In this document: in pieces, positions 46,206-61,557 of the stretch
Position numbering within the stretch: the stretch's first letter is position 1
How the letters are laid out: every line of letters begins with the position of its first letter
NCBI GenBank assembly: GCA_021432635.1
Contig: MU270051.1
Coordinates: 62,001 to 126,000, forward strand
Reading direction: 5' to 3'
From: Thozetella sp. PMI_491
Lineage: Eukaryota; Ascomycota; Sordariomycetes; Chaetosphaeriales; Chaetosphaeriaceae
Length of the DNA stretch: 64,000 bases
Made by a program: the position numbers and the translations under genes
The notes under the pieces: model-generated
What the model was told of the DNA's origin: nothing
What the model saw: only the letters and a program-made list of their open reading frames with translations
Database searches by the model: none

Positions 46206-47547
46206 GGTGGCTAGGCAGTAGTGGCGCGGGAACTGACAATATGTTGATTCAGAGGTTCTCGGCGCCATGCACGAAGGCCTATCTTGAAGGCTCGAGGGTC
46301 TTCCCTTCCTTTGTGTTTAAATGGTGTGTATACACAAGCCTAGAGTACGGGATCAATCAGAAACGCGGACCCATTGTACAGTATAACTTTCGAAGCTGTG
46401 TGACCCGGACATTGTCCGTCCAAAGAGGCTACTGGAGAGGACTTGGTAGGGGGATGTGGCGAATACACTAAGAAAGTTGTGTTGGATCTCGTATGATGAA
46501 ATCAGTGCCCGTCTCCTATAGCTCTTCTGAATTCCCTCTGGCCGTGCCACCAAGTTAAGTGGCGCTGTCAGCCCCGATAGCAAGCTCAGTCGTCCCAGAT
46601 CGACGCGTTCCTGCGGCCCGGGTCAAAAAAAAAAACCGCCTGGTGCTTCGAGGTTGTCATCGGCTACTTCACGACGCCCTCTTGTTTCTCATGAGCCGGC
46701 CCAGTGCCAAGTGTCTCTTTGGCTTTGGACGAACCACTGAGGAAGCGCCGCCTACGGATAATTCTGTTCTGCGACATTCGCCGGGTATCTATTTATTCTC
46801 TTCCTTGGTCTCTCACGGCTGCGCACTGCGGGCCATCTTATGAACCTAATACGTGTCAATGGTGGTGCCACGCCACGCAGGCTCTTCAAGGAGCTGGCGG
46901 GACTCTGGAGTATCTGGGTATCATAGGACAAGACATCGGCCTGCAATCATCAAACTCTGATTCATCGAACTTTGATTCAACTATCTCTCCATTCGCCATC
47001 ATACAGCAGAAGACAGCCAAACGGGTTGGTGCAACGTATATAGTAAATAGTAGTAGCGAGCTGGCCAAACGATAGATAACCTGCTCAAGATCTCCCTCCG
47101 TCGTCTTTTCGTACTCGTCTGGGTCGGCCGGTCATTCCCAAGCCCTCGTCGATACCGCAGGCGCATTTCATGTGCGGAGTTGCTGTACTTTATATAGAGG
47201 GCCCGAGAATTGATAAATGATGTATGTGCCTTCTTTCAAAACCGGACTCCGTGCCGCCCCATTCTCCTTAACACAATGATACCCCCCACCACCACGTCGC
47301 TCATCCCCCCTCTTTCTGAAAACCCCTCCTCCTAAGACTCTCCGCTAAAATCATATTTCCTCGGTTTCCTACGAGGGGGTCGTCTCCATACCAGCGTCGC
47401 TTCTTTACCGTCGACAACCTGACACCTGACACCCGAACACTGGTGGGCCGAAAGAGGCTATCAGGGGATCATGGAGCCCTTTCGAATCCAGTTCCTTGCC
47501 ACGATCCAGTGCATCTGGCACGCGCGTCCAAAGGGACAGGTGTCTCA
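46206..47547. other. convergent spacer, complex I subunit / RSP5
   Basis: 1.34 kb between convergent stop codons. The distance is longer than two 3' UTRs need, but no reading frame or RNA gene is recognisable. Confidence 0.45.
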
Positions 47548-50468
<2,921 letters not shown>

Positions 50469-53267
50469 GATTGTAGGCAGCACTTTGATCTGGAGTGCGA
50501 AACCTCACACGTGCGGATCCTTTGACCCTAAATGTTCGACGGGATCGGGGGGTGGGACGGGAACGCAGATGCAGCGTCAACCCCTTCGTGCGAACGGGAA
50601 GATCTGGGCCAAAAAAAACCGGAGACGCGCGATGAAGTTGAGGGAATGTCCGGCCGATGTCGACGATAAGAAGAAGCAGGCGACAGGGCCGGAATGGCAG
50701 GCGCTAGGGGGAGAGAGGCTGGTTGACTAAACCTGGGTCCGGAGGCAATGGGGCTGTGCTGGTTCGCCCCCCCGCTTTGGCGAGGCGTGGGACGGTTTCT
50801 TGGGCACGCAAAGGGCCCGTCCAGAGGCTGGGGTGACCAAGGTGACGCGGCAAATTTGTCCTGTGGGTGCAGAGTGTGCGCCTTACAGAGTTGATTTGAC
50901 AGAATTCCTTTCTCGTTCGTCTGGGGGAGGGGAGAAGATGGGAAAGGGGAAGGTGGCTGCGGGAGATCTCGACGAGGGACCAGCCGGGAAGGGTCGAGAA
51001 AAAGCACCCCCGATAGTCGAGGAAGAGGGCGGGGGCCGTTCGATCGTAGTCGGGTCGGTGATGTCAAGCAGAAAAGGAGACAGAGCCCACAGGGCGTGCG
51101 GCGGCCCAGGGTTTGCCCGCGGCAGGGTGCGGCGCGCTGGGTGCGAAACGCGAGCAGGGGTCACCCGCCCTCTCGCCCAGGCCGCTTTTGTGGCCGCCAG
51201 GCGGGCTTCTAGGAGGCCCCGCGGGCGCTGAACACACTGGAAGTCTCGCTGGATAGTATCTTTATCAGCCAATGTCCGACAGCTGCTGACAGGTAGAAGT
51301 TAATCGAAAGCTTAATCAACGGGGGCGTCGCCCCGGGGTCCATCCACCCACTCTCTACGTGCTTCTCTCTCCCTCGTAGTGTTTTTTTTTCCTTCCTTCG
51401 TCCAGGGGGGGGGGGAGGGCGAGGGTTTATATACGAATATATATATATATATTTATATAATCTGTATCTAGGTATAACATAGTCTATCTTCGCCCTGCTT
51501 CTCTTTGTATCTCTTCCCGCCCTCATCCCAGTGTAGAAGATGTTGTCAGGGTGGGAAAGGATCTTGCTTGGTACGAGTGGTGCCAGGCGCCGTTCGGGCC
51601 CCTGAGCATGCTGGAGGAGAAAGCAAGACACGGACGAAACAGGCTTTCACCCACCTATGAGCTTCCCCCGCCATGAGCGGCCCAGCCTATCCTTCATACC
51701 AGTCCCATAGGCCGGTGCACCGCTACAGCTCGTGCACGGTGCAGGAAACGAAAGTCAAAGACGGACATGAGGGGGAAAGAGAGAGAAAGACAGGTAGAGA
51801 GACTGGAAAGTTGCCTTCAGCGGCGCCTACGGCCTCCTAAGCACGAGCCTTGCTTACGTTGCCCGCATCTCCCCCATGCCAATCCACATGCCCACATGCA
51901 GTCTAAGTTGTTTTTGGGGGGGGGGGGCAGTAGAAACGCCTCATCCCAAATAGGCATGCAGACCTAGACCCATCATCCATCCATCAGCCGTCCGTCCTGA
52001 GCACCCGGCCGTTCGATCGATCCATGGCAGACCAGACAGCCGCGACTCAGGGATGCCGCCGACTCGAGACAGGCAAGCGTGGGACACCCGGACGTGCCAG
52101 ACAAGCGCTTTTCCTAGCGCCAACCCGCAACGACTGGCATCAGCAGACCCCTTCCAACAGGTGCTGTTGCACAACCTGCTTAATATGGAGAAGCTCGCCC
52201 CAGCAGTGGCCTGGCGTGCTCGCGCAAGCGTGCTCTGACACATTTCTAATCAGCGGTGGCTCCCCAGGCCACCTAGCGCGTCTATTTTCGTACTCGCACC
52301 TCTTCGCAACTGCCCGACAGAGACAACCCGCCACTGGATGACACCTCGCAGAATTACAAGTGCATACCTACTTCACATACTTCCAGTCCAGGTAGGTACG
52401 AAGTTGCATAAGTACCCTCGGCAGCTGCAGGCCCTCAAACGAGCCAAAGAAAAAAAGCGCAGCGCCTAATTCTTTGTAGAGAGCTGCCATCTATATGCAT
52501 ATAGGCCACCCCCCACTCTAACCAGGGAGTTGCTCGAGCATGCACGCCAGCGGCGGGGCGGCAGGCCTCAACCATCGACCATCGCCCATTGACAGGCATG
52601 AACTGCTTACTTGCATACCGCGAAAGAAGCGAACGCTCCCTCCCCCTCCCCCTCCTTATCCCGGAACGTTGACAAGACAAGGCAAAAAAAACTGATTCCC
52701 CACCCTTTCCCCAAGAGATCCCAAAGGGAAGTGGAAGGAGAGAAGGGATGTTGGGGAGGGTAAGAAGGGGGGAGTCATCCAGTTAACTACAAGCGTGTGC
52801 TCAGGGTCTGATCGAGGGACAACCCAACTTATTGCCTAGCAGGCCGACAATAGCAGCCTGCACAGAGAGCACGGTGTGTTTTTCAAGAGGGGCGGGGCGC
52901 TTGGAAGATGCAAAATGCTCTCTTCTTGCCATGATACATTGTGGCAAGCGGCCATGCCTGCAAATGCTCCCTTACAGTCAAGCCCGGCCAGCTACCTAAT
53001 CGGTGTGCAAGAAGCTCGTAATACAACCTTCGAATTCCTTTCCATCCGGTTTTACCGTGTCCTTGACGCCTAGGCAACGCAGCAAGTTCCCTGGGGGGGG
53101 GTCCCCGAAAGTCAAAAGTATACGCCCTGGGCCACCTTTCTCGGCATACCTGGCGTGCATGGCGGGCGAGGGGGGGAGGTATACTCCTGTCCGTGGTTAA
53201 ACAGCGCACTATCCCTTGCAGAGTCTGCCAGGCCATTCGCTCCGCCCAGACGACTGGCATACGTCGC
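50469..53267. other. 2.8-kb gene-poor region
   Basis: RSP5 promoter on the left and PAB2 3' flank on the right. It contains an AT-rich TATATA tract near 51427-51470 and several poly-G/C runs. Open frames are short or are GC-rich artefacts with no conserved motif. No RNA gene is recognised. Confidence 0.45.
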
Positions 53268-54038
53268 CTAATACGGGGTATAGCCTCGACCGCGGCCCCG
53301 GTAACCACCGCGATACCCTCCTCGGGGCGCGAATCCACCGCGGCCACCGGGGAATCCTCGCCCGCCGCGGCCTCGGCCCCGTCCACCCCGGGACATGCCT
53401 GGAATGTTGGTCCGCTTCGGAGTGACCTTGATGTTGCGCCCTTTAAACACGCTCTCGTTGAGCACCAGTGCTTGTGCAACCAGGCTCGGCTCAGTAAACT
53501 CGACGTAGGCGTACCTATACGAAAGTTGCTCCGTCAGCGGCAAGTACCTCGTTGAGGAGGCGTGGAGGGAAGTGAAGGTACACCGAGTCCAAGCTGGCTG
53601 AAGATAATTACGTACCCCTTGGGTGTGCCGGTGAATTTGTCCAGGAGAATAGTCACCCGGTTGATGGACCCGCAGCTCTGGAAGTGAGCCTGAATCTCCT
53701 CCGGGGAGGCGGAATAATCGACGTTGCCGACGAAGATGCTCCGGCTGTCCACATCCTCCTTGCTCTCATTGAGGTCCGACTGCTGCTGGTCGAGGCTCGC
53801 CTGCATCTCGCGTAACTTGGCCGCCTCTTCCTCCATCTCGGCCACCCGGCGTTTCATAGCCGCAATCTCCTCCTAGTTTGGTGTCAGCGAAAGGTCGCCA
53901 TTACTGGCGAGCGCGAGCATGCGCTAGGCAGTACCGGATGCAGGGTTTTCCTACCTCGTCGTTTCCCTCCCCTCCTTCAGCATGGTCCTGCGTCTCGTCA
54001 TGCAGCTTCTCGGCCTCGGGCTCCTTCGGCGACGCCAT
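53268..54038 (-). CDS. PAB2: nuclear poly(A)-binding protein Pab2/PABPN1
   Basis: Binds poly(A) tails in the nucleus and works in polyadenylation and exosome-linked RNA turnover. Exons 53955-54038, 53616-53872 and 53268-53514 give 195 aa. The N-terminus is acidic (residues 1-28), followed by a coiled coil (about 29-62, [20 protein letters not shown]). A single RRM follows at about 66-145, with RNP2-type SIFVGNVDY and RNP1-type KGYAYVEF; the latter is completed across the second junction. The tail is RGG/Gly-rich ([20 protein letters not shown]), as in S. pombe Pab2, where Arg residues are methylated. The assignment is secure from domain order and length. Confidence 0.94.
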
Positions 54039-54946
54039 CTTGCGTGCTTCGACACTCGCGCAAGGCGAGTGTAGGTAGGCGAAGAGTAGAGGATAGATAT
54101 GCGCGATGCCCTAAATGGCTTCGTTAATCAGGTTGGACGGTGGAACGTGACGTGCCGCGCACTGCTTGGAACTGTTCCTGGGGTATCAAGGCTGGACGCG
54201 GCGACTAGGAGCAGCCAGGCGAGGCGCGAAAGAAGGGGGAAAGAGATCGCAGGAGTCAAAGGGGATTTAAGACAGTATCGACACACTATGCTGAACACTC
54301 CTACCTTGCAAGAACCTTGATGCGGTAATCCGAAGAAAACCGAGCTTCGATATCGCGGGGGCAGCGGCGCAAAGGAGGCCTGAGATGCACTTCAGTTGGC
54401 AGGACGCGAAGAGGCTGTCGGCGCGAGACGGCCCCGATGGCGCGGATGGAGCTTGGCGCCAGCCTGAACCCGCGAGGCTTAAATAAAGCCACGGCCCGGG
54501 TGTAAGAATATGCAATCGTTTTGGGGATAGCACGGGCCACACCGTTCAAGTGGTGCGCCAATCCATTGTTTGCACAGAGAGAGCCCGGTCACAAAGGGAG
54601 GCGTGGACAATGCGAGACAAGAGCCAGAAAAGGGAAAAGATGAAGGTACAAGCTTGTCTTTCTTAGTTACTTTTCAGGAGGTCTGTCTTTTAAGGAGACA
54701 AGTTCTCGGACCACTTGGTCACCTGACCACAGGCAGCCAAACCTATCTAGAAGGAGTCTCCCAGATCCAGGCTTCTAAACCAGCCAAAGTCACCATCTGA
54801 GGCTGCCATTCGCAGACGTCTTCTCTGAGCGGGCAGGCAAGTCCCCCAAGGCGTTTTGTAATGCGAACAAACCAAAACACTCTATCTGGAATTCATCACT
54901 GGTTGATGAACTACATACGATGGAGTGATGAATTAAGAGACATAAG
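54039..54946. other. spacer, PAB2 / peptidase pseudogene
   Basis: PAB2 promoter and leader on the left (the gene reads leftward), and the 3' flank of the peptidase gene on the right. No gene is seen. Confidence 0.45.
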
Positions 54947-55552
54947 CTAGGAGAGATGTGTTTGAGCGAAGCGCAGTATCCTCTGGATCAGGTCCTCGAT
55001 ATGCTTTCTCTCTACCAGCATGTGCCCTTCGCGAGGATACGTCACAAGCTCGAACGGCAGGCCGGCCCTGATTAGCGCCCGACGGAATCCCCAAGCTTGG
55101 CTGACCGGTACGCGCTGGTCAACCTCGCCGTGGAGCATGAGCAAGGCTGGAATGCGGCCGTCCCGAACTGCATCCTTGAACTCCCAGAGCGCCGACCCGG
55201 TCCGCGTTCTCAAATCGTTCTTCTCCAGGTCCCACATTTCGCCCCCAGCCAGACCAGCCTCCATGAAACCCTTGTCCGAGGTCAGCACCATTGTGTCCCA
55301 GTCAGTGACCCCTGCCCCGGGAATGGCGCCTCGGAATCGCCAGCCGAGGCCGTGCTTGCCGTTGCGCACCGCAGAAAGATATGACAGGAAGCCTCCCTGC
55401 GACCAGCCCCCAATGACGAGCCTGTTCTTATCCGCGAGGCCTTGTTCGATCGCGTGCTGGGTTATAGCAACCACGTCCGGCTCGTCGTAGAGGCCCATCC
55501 CTCCTTTAGCATAACTCGCAAACCTGGAACCCCTTCCGCAACTGCCTCTGTA

Positions 55553-55695
55553 CTGTTCATACCTGAGTATCAGTAATTTCCTAGAATGCCCGGGCGCTTA
55601 TGGCCCGAGCTACTCGGGGTGTGTCTCGAGAGCAGGAGCTCAAATGCTCCCGATATCCGACAAAAAATGGCAAGAAGGAACAGGGAAAGACACAC
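55553..55695 (-). repeat. introner-like element copy C (intron)
   Basis: A 143-bp intron 2 of the S9 peptidase gene: donor GTGTGTCTTTCC, branch region TTACTGATACTCAGG, acceptor ATGAACAG. It joins ...CCAAAT to TACAGA..., restoring Asn-Tyr-Arg-Gly of the family. It shares the blocks GAGCTCCTGCTCTC and GATATCGGGAGCATTTGAG with the other copies. Confidence 0.82.
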
Positions 55696-55787
55696 ATTTG
55701 GCATCAGGATGGCGTGCCCATTCGTGAGGAGTGAAGAGCGGATGAGATGAGATACATCCCCCGAGTCGAAGCAGTCTACAGAGCGAT

Positions 55788-55925
55788 CTGTCCATGCCTC
55801 AGTGTTAGTGATTTCCTGAAACGGATGTTTATGTACCCGGCCACCCCGGGCATATCTTGAGAGCAGAAGCTCAAATGCTTCCGATATTCGATGGGATTGG
55901 CAACAAAGAATACGGAAAGACGAAC
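55788..55925 (-). repeat. introner-like element copy D (intron)
   Basis: A 138-bp intron 1 of the S9 peptidase gene: donor GTTCGTCTTTCC, branch region TCACTAACACTGAGG, acceptor ATGGACAG. It lies 92 bp of exon away from copy C and has the same orientation and length class. Confidence 0.82.
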
Positions 55926-57165
55926 CGTAGGGCCCACCATGAACCGACACATAGGTCGGAAGTGGAATGGAAGGCTTTCTATCCGGTCCCGCCAATCTAG
56001 CAGGTGTGATGAACAGGCCATCGAGCGTCTCTTGGTCGTCAAAGGAGCGGCATTCGACAAAGCTGACAACGCCAAAATTCTGGCCCTCAAATGTTTTGCC
56101 ATGATCCGTCAACTGTACCGATGCCATGCCAGCTGTGCTAGTAGAGAAGACCTCGGTCGGGTGGTTGGTGTCGCCGCCCTGGCTTGGTACCCCGTGGAAT
56201 TCCAAGATTGATTTATTTTGCACAACCAGCACCTTGCCATTGAGAAATCGGATTTCGTTCTCCTCGCCTCTCTGAACTAATACAACCACATCTTGGCCCA
56301 CATTCCCCAGCTTCATTGGGCAGTCCTCCTCGCCGTGGGCCACCCTGACTGAGCCGGGGTTGTCCTTCTCCAGGTCGATGGCATAGACGGCAAAACCAGA
56401 AGCATCGTCGCCGGAGATGCTGTAACTAAGGAAGAAGAGGCTAGATCTTGCCCACACGAGGCTAGCCAGCATCTGTGGAACGTTGCAGATCTTGTCCGCA
56501 TGGCCTGCCGAGACGCTCACGAGGTGCACATCCACTCCATCGGTATCTCTGCTCTCGATGTGCGGAGTGCGGTGCGTCGCTACCGCAATCCGCGATCCGT
56601 CTTAGTTCCAGGCAAAGTCATCCACATGACATTTCTCCTAGAACAGAGGCTGGACATGCCCCGACGCGACTTCTGCCAGGTATAGGTTGGCATATTGCCA
56701 GCCCTCATCCCACACACGTGCATCGTCTTTCGCCTCCTCCTTTGCCTTCCGCTCCGGTGACTTCTCCGGCGTGGAGACAAAGGTAACATATTTTCCGTCT
56801 GGGCTAAACCTCAGCTTCGAAATCCTTCCTTCGCTCTCGCTAGGGGTCAGCGGCTTGGGCTCTCCGTTGCCGTCGAGCCTCAAGAGGTAAATGCCGTGAG
56901 CCTTGCCTCGCTTGCCTCGGTCAGAGAGAAATGCGATCGACTTGCTATCCGGCGCCCACACAGGCAACCGGTCGTAATGCCCCGAGGTAACCGCTCGCGC
57001 TGACTTTTCCTCGCCCACTTGGGCGATCCAAATCGACGAGGAGGCAAAATCCCCCTTCCGGTGCCACCATTTCAGCCTCGTAGAGTAGGCGACCGACCGA
57101 CCGTCCGGAGAAAGTTGTAGTCCGATAGGAACCTCTAGGTCCAATAAGGGCTCAATCAAATCCAT

Positions 57166-58233
57166 ACCTCAAGGTATGTTTTGAGGGTAGAAGCCTATGT
57201 TGTCTCAAGCGACGCTTTTGGCGGGCATGGATTTGAGCTTTGAGCTTTGGGGCGTCGCCGATGTGACATGGGAGCACCATGACCCCAACCTCGCGCGGGG
57301 TCAGACCGGGATTTGCAGTCAGGGCCGCTCTTGGCTGGCATGGCTACACATCGGTAGCTATCTGGCAGCGCTGAGGGCTTACACGAACCTAGGACGCCAG
57401 AGAACGTGAGCTACGGCGAGGACTGGGCATATTTGGATGCACTATGGGGAAGAAGCAGTGCCTCGGTCGCTCATTCCACCTGCCTCTCTGCTTCACAGTC
57501 AGCATATGCCACTGGTTCCGGAGTAGTGCATCTACAGGATAGCGACCACCCTACATACTCAAGGCTGGGAGAGAGGATACGAGAGCTCTGGATGGATATT
57601 AGGGACGTTCGCTCTATATGCTAGGCCTTGGCTTGGCTCGCTTAGGTTGCGAGCGCCTGGGAGGCTTGACGGGCAGAGCACCGGTGGAATGCAGCTTATC
57701 TTGACTCAACCACTAGTCGGCTTTGTTCGCTTGCGTCAAGCACCTTGGCCGATGCCTCTGTTGCTCACGAGCCCCTATCCTGCGAAGTCAACATTTGATA
57801 GGCTAACCCCCCGTGTGGGAGGCCCAGCCACAACTGCGTTTCTACACAGTTTCAGCCACGAGTCACTTGGTAGGCGACGCCATCAGCCGCGGGAGCACAG
57901 GCAGGCACTGCACAGTACAGTAGGTACCCAGGCTACTAGGGTAGATACTGTACCTAAGGTGGGTTAGGTGCTGTACAGTACTTAATTACAGTGCCCGCCG
58001 GCTCTGGCGGGGTGCCACTGCCCCGCATTGTCTAAGGAGCTAGGTACCTATCTAACCTTACCCCTCCAAGCAGCCACCAGCCCAAGGCTTCCAGCATCGG
58101 TTCCTAGGCTCCAAGATTCGAGTGCGTACATCTCCTTTCATGCCCCGACGTCTTGCCACGGGTTCCTTTCCTCTGCAAATTCTTTCTTTCTGTGCTCCGC
58201 ACCCCTCCCAGGTGAACAGGCTTCATCCACAGC
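57166..58233. promoter_or_regulatory. divergent spacer, S9 peptidase / AIP1
   Basis: A 1.07-kb region between divergent starts. 57900-58065 is dense in GTAC, AGGTA and CTGTAC words, like the region at 13690-13830. No gene is supported. Confidence 0.4.
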
Positions 58234-60142
58234 ATGTCTATTGAAATTGAAAAGATTCTGGCGGCCGCCCCCGTCACGACGCGGGGTCAACCGACCCAGC
58301 TCTCGGCCGATGCCAAGGGCGAGCGCATTGTGTATGCGGTATGTACCACAAAGGGCAGGACTTTCCCTTCCCCCATCCTGATGCCATAGAGGCGCCGGAT
58401 CGGTGACTAATGCCCTCCGCGAGTAGTCAGGCAAGTCCATCTTTGTTCGCAACATCGACGACCCGGCCCTCAGCAAGCAGTACACTGGCCACACGGCCGC
58501 CACCACCGTCGCTCGCTTCTCCCCATCGGGTTTCTACGTAGCCTCGGGTGATGTTTCCGGTGCCGTGCGCGTCTGGGACGCCATTGAGGCCGTCAACACC
58601 AAGGGCGAATATTCCATCATCAGCGGCCGGATAACCGATATTGCCTGGGACGGCGACAGCGCGCGCATCATTGCCGTCGGGGACGGTCGCGAGCGCTTCG
58701 GCCACTGCATCACTGCGGACAGCGGGAACAGCGTTGGCGAGGTGTCGGGACATAGCAAGGTCGTCAATGCTGTGGCCATTCGCCAGCAGCGTCCCTTGCG
58801 CGCCGCAACAGTCTCGGACGACGGCTCTATGTGCTTCTTGCATGGAGCACCCTTCAAATTTGCCAACAAGGCCTCGGGGCTGCACAAAGGTTTCGTGTTA
58901 GGAACTGCCTTCAGCCCAGATGGGAGCACGCTGGTGACCGTCGGCGCTGATCGGCGGATCCAGCTCTACGACGGCAAGACAGGCGAGCCCACCAAGGTCA
59001 TCGGCGACGGCGTGCACACTGGTAGCATCTTCGCCGTGTCGTGGGCCAAAGACTCGAAGCGCTTCGTCACAGCTAGTGCTGACCAGACAGTGCGCGTGTG
59101 GGACGTTGAAGCCGATAAGAACACACACACCTGGCACCTGGGAGAGGAAGGCGCCGTCAGCGTGCAGGAGCAGCAGGTCGGTGTCGTGTGGGCACGCGAC
59201 AACCTCGTCATCAGTCTGAACCTCGCGGGTGATCTTAGCTACTTGACCGAAGGCAGCGAGAAGCCGACCAGGGTCATCCAGGGGCATAATAAGACGATCA
59301 CGGCCCTGGGTGCTGCCTCGGATGGCAAAGGCAAGAGCCTCGCTACAGGCAGCTTTGACGGGAGGGTTCTGAGCTGGGACGTCTCAACAGGAGTCGGCTC
59401 TGTGGTCGACGGCCAGGCGCATAGCAACCAGGTCACCCAGTTTGCAGGCTTGTCCGGCCGGATCTACAGCGTGGGCTGGGACGACACGCTTCGAACTGTC
59501 GACGAGTCTGCCAAAACGTTTGCCGGCTCGTCGCAGAAGCTTAGCGCGCAGCCCAAGGGCGTAGCCGTGGCCGACGGCCGCCTTGTTGTTGCTCTGAACT
59601 CGGGAGTCGCAGTTTACGACAATGACAAGCTCGTTGGGGAGACGAGCACCGAATTCACTCCGACAGCGATTGCAGCCCATGGCTCCACTGTTGCGTTGGG
59701 GGCGGATAACAACACGGTGCAGGTGTATAAGCTGGATGGCAGCAACAAGCTCGCTCCGACTGAGACGTTGAAGAACTCCACGGCGCAGATCTCAGCCCTG
59801 TCGTTCTCCAAGGATGGGACGTACCTGGCTGTAGGCAACTCGTCGGGTAAGATTGTGGTATACAAGAGTGGTGGCTGGGTGGTTGCCACGGACCGGTGGT
59901 CGGCGCACACGGCTCGCGTGACGTCCATCGCGTGGAACGACGCAGGCACGAATGCCGTGAGCGGGGGCTTGGACACAAACGTGTTCGTATGGAGTCTTGC
60001 CAAGCCAGGAAGCAGGGTCAAGGCACTGAATGCACACAAGGATGGAGTCAACGGTGTGGCGTGGGTTGAGGGCGAGGCGAAAGTTGCCAGCACGGGCGGT
60101 GATGCCGCCATAAAGATCTGGACCATACAAGGTCTTCAATAA
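58234..60142 (+). CDS. AIP1: actin-interacting protein 1 (WD40)
   Basis: Works with cofilin to disassemble actin filaments in the cytosol and at actin patches. Exons 58234-58338 and 58427-60142 give 606 aa, the normal family length; the intron is 58339-58426. The N-terminus, MSIEIEKILAAAPVTTRGQP, is the usual fungal start. The protein has two seven-bladed propellers of WD repeats, with clear WD-type ends such as GAVRVWD, TVRVWDVEAD, GRVLSWDVSTG, NVFVWSLAKPG and the final AAIKIWTI. Typical AIP1 phrases include GHCITADSGNSVGEVSGH and FKFANKASGLHKGFV. No defects were seen. Confidence 0.95.
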
Positions 60143-60577
60143 GTAGCACAGCCTGCAGAAGAACTATTGCGAGGCCAAAGCAGATAGAGCACCATGTGAG
60201 GTAAACGAATAGAATTGAGGTCGAAGAAATCCATTTCGGAACACGACTAACTCGAGGGGGTATATCTTCCTGGCATGTCCAGCCACAAAACAAATCGCAT
60301 CGTAACGCAACGCCAACCGTCCTCAGGATGCTACCCCTTTCCGGACTCCATGAGGAAATAGGAAAAAAAATGCGTTCGTGAATGAAGCTGTTTAGCCCAC
60401 TTTACAGTAGACATGCAGCCCTATCAGGATCTCGGTCTACACCAAGAGGAGGATATGCAGCATGCCGAAAGTCACAACCACCAATTTTAGCAGCTGCGGG
60501 GATTCTTTAATACCGATGAGACGAGGGTAAACCCATCACAGAAGGCTGCATGAACTGCTTAGGCAGGTAGTAGATGC
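60143..60577. other. convergent 3' spacer, AIP1 / ALG13
   Basis: 435 bp between convergent stop codons; both 3' UTRs. No gene is seen. Confidence 0.5.
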
Positions 60578-61557
60578 CTAGTCGAGCCGCAGGTAGGACG
60601 GATGGGCGTCGGACTGGGTCAAGTTGTGCTTCTCATCAGTGGCCGTGAGAGCGAGCAGGTGCTCTTGGAGCCGCATTTCCTCTGGAAAGGTAGTCAGCGC
60701 TACCCAGTCGAAGACCTTGATGCGAGTCTCGCCGAGGTAGCGGAACTCCTCCTCACGGTAGGGGGGTAGGTGATCATGCCGACCTTCCACGATGCGTTCT
60801 TGGTTGCGATTGATCGCTTCATCTAGTTTGCTAAGGAAGAGTGGGTTAGCTTGGAGACTCCAACAGAGCTTCGCCAGGGCAGGGGCTGAGGGAAGCCGGG
60901 CCACTCCGAAGATGATCTAGGCTTGCTTACCCGAGGTGCCCGTGTACAGCCCAGTTCTGGCGCTCAACCTCCTCGGCGAGCTCGAGCTGGTGGTTGTTCA
61001 TCAGAGTTGGGTTAGGGACCACAACGAGGGGGACTGAGTAGCGGCCGGCCTCGAGAATGGTGCCGGAGCCTGCTCAGATGGGTAAGCACAATGGCTAGGC
61101 TGGCGAGGAGAGTAGAGCAGCCTATATGTTCCATGCATCTCTGCCTGGGGAGACTGGACTCACCGGCGTGGGAGACAACGCAACCGGCGAGTTGCACGCC
61201 TTTCTGGCCACGGCATTTCAAATACTCAGCAGCCATGCTGTGGGTGCGCTCAAAAGAGGTGATGTTGATGCCGTGCTTCTCGCATAGCGAAGCCACTTTG
61301 GCGGCAAACCACTCATGGTCCGGGCCGCATTGTACGATGAGGGATCCGTAATTGTGGCGTTCAAGGGCTATAAGGAACTTCTCAGAGATGATTTCCTCTA
61401 GGAGAGGTCGAAAGCCGGCCGTGGCTCCCACTGTGATAAAGCAATTGCGCTTGAGCCCGTCCATGTTCTGTCGAGCAAAGTATGCGTCGAGCGAGCAGAG
61501 GCGAGCATGCAGCTCGTCCAAGTCGAGGCATTGGGTGGACACGTCCTGGTCCGCCAT
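60578..61557 (-). CDS. ALG13: UDP-GlcNAc transferase catalytic subunit Alg13
   Basis: With membrane-bound Alg14, adds the second GlcNAc to the dolichol-linked oligosaccharide on the cytosolic face of the ER. Exons 61164-61557, 60931-61069 and 60578-60830 give 261 aa; introns are 61070-61163 and 60831-60930. The GT28 C-terminal fold is recognisable: KRNCFITVGATAGFRPLLEE, a basic/hydrophobic core, CVVSHAGSGTILEAGR across junction 1, and VPLVVVPNPTLMNNHQLELA. An extension of about 35 residues precedes the core. Like other Alg13 proteins it has no membrane segment. It diverges from mS35. Confidence 0.9.

Larger units (their letters stand above)
54947..57165 (-). pseudogene. prolyl-oligopeptidase-family (S9) gene with two stops
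   Basis: Exons 55926-57165, 55696-55787 and 54947-55552 read as 645 codons. The N-terminal part is beta-propeller-like (LQLSPDGRSVAYSTRLKW, FSPDGKYVTFVSTP). The hydrolase part has HGGPY, NYRGSCGRG, the Ser nucleophile in GGWSQGGFLSY (codon 495), Asp in HGEVDQRVPV (589) and His in REGHML (621). The whole gene is present and in frame, but codon 176 is TAG (56638-56640) and codon 188 is TAA (56602-56604). Neither can be removed by a plausible intron. Both introns (55788-55925 and 55553-55695) are members of the repeat family described separately. It may be a recently dead gene or a sequence error. If intact, it would be a cytosolic serine peptidase, as no signal peptide is seen. Confidence 0.82.

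Noticed and set aside
51427-51470. TATATA tract as a TATA box for a gene in the 50.5-53.3 kb spacer
   Set aside because: There is no reading frame beside it that could be a gene, so it is treated as simple AT repeat.
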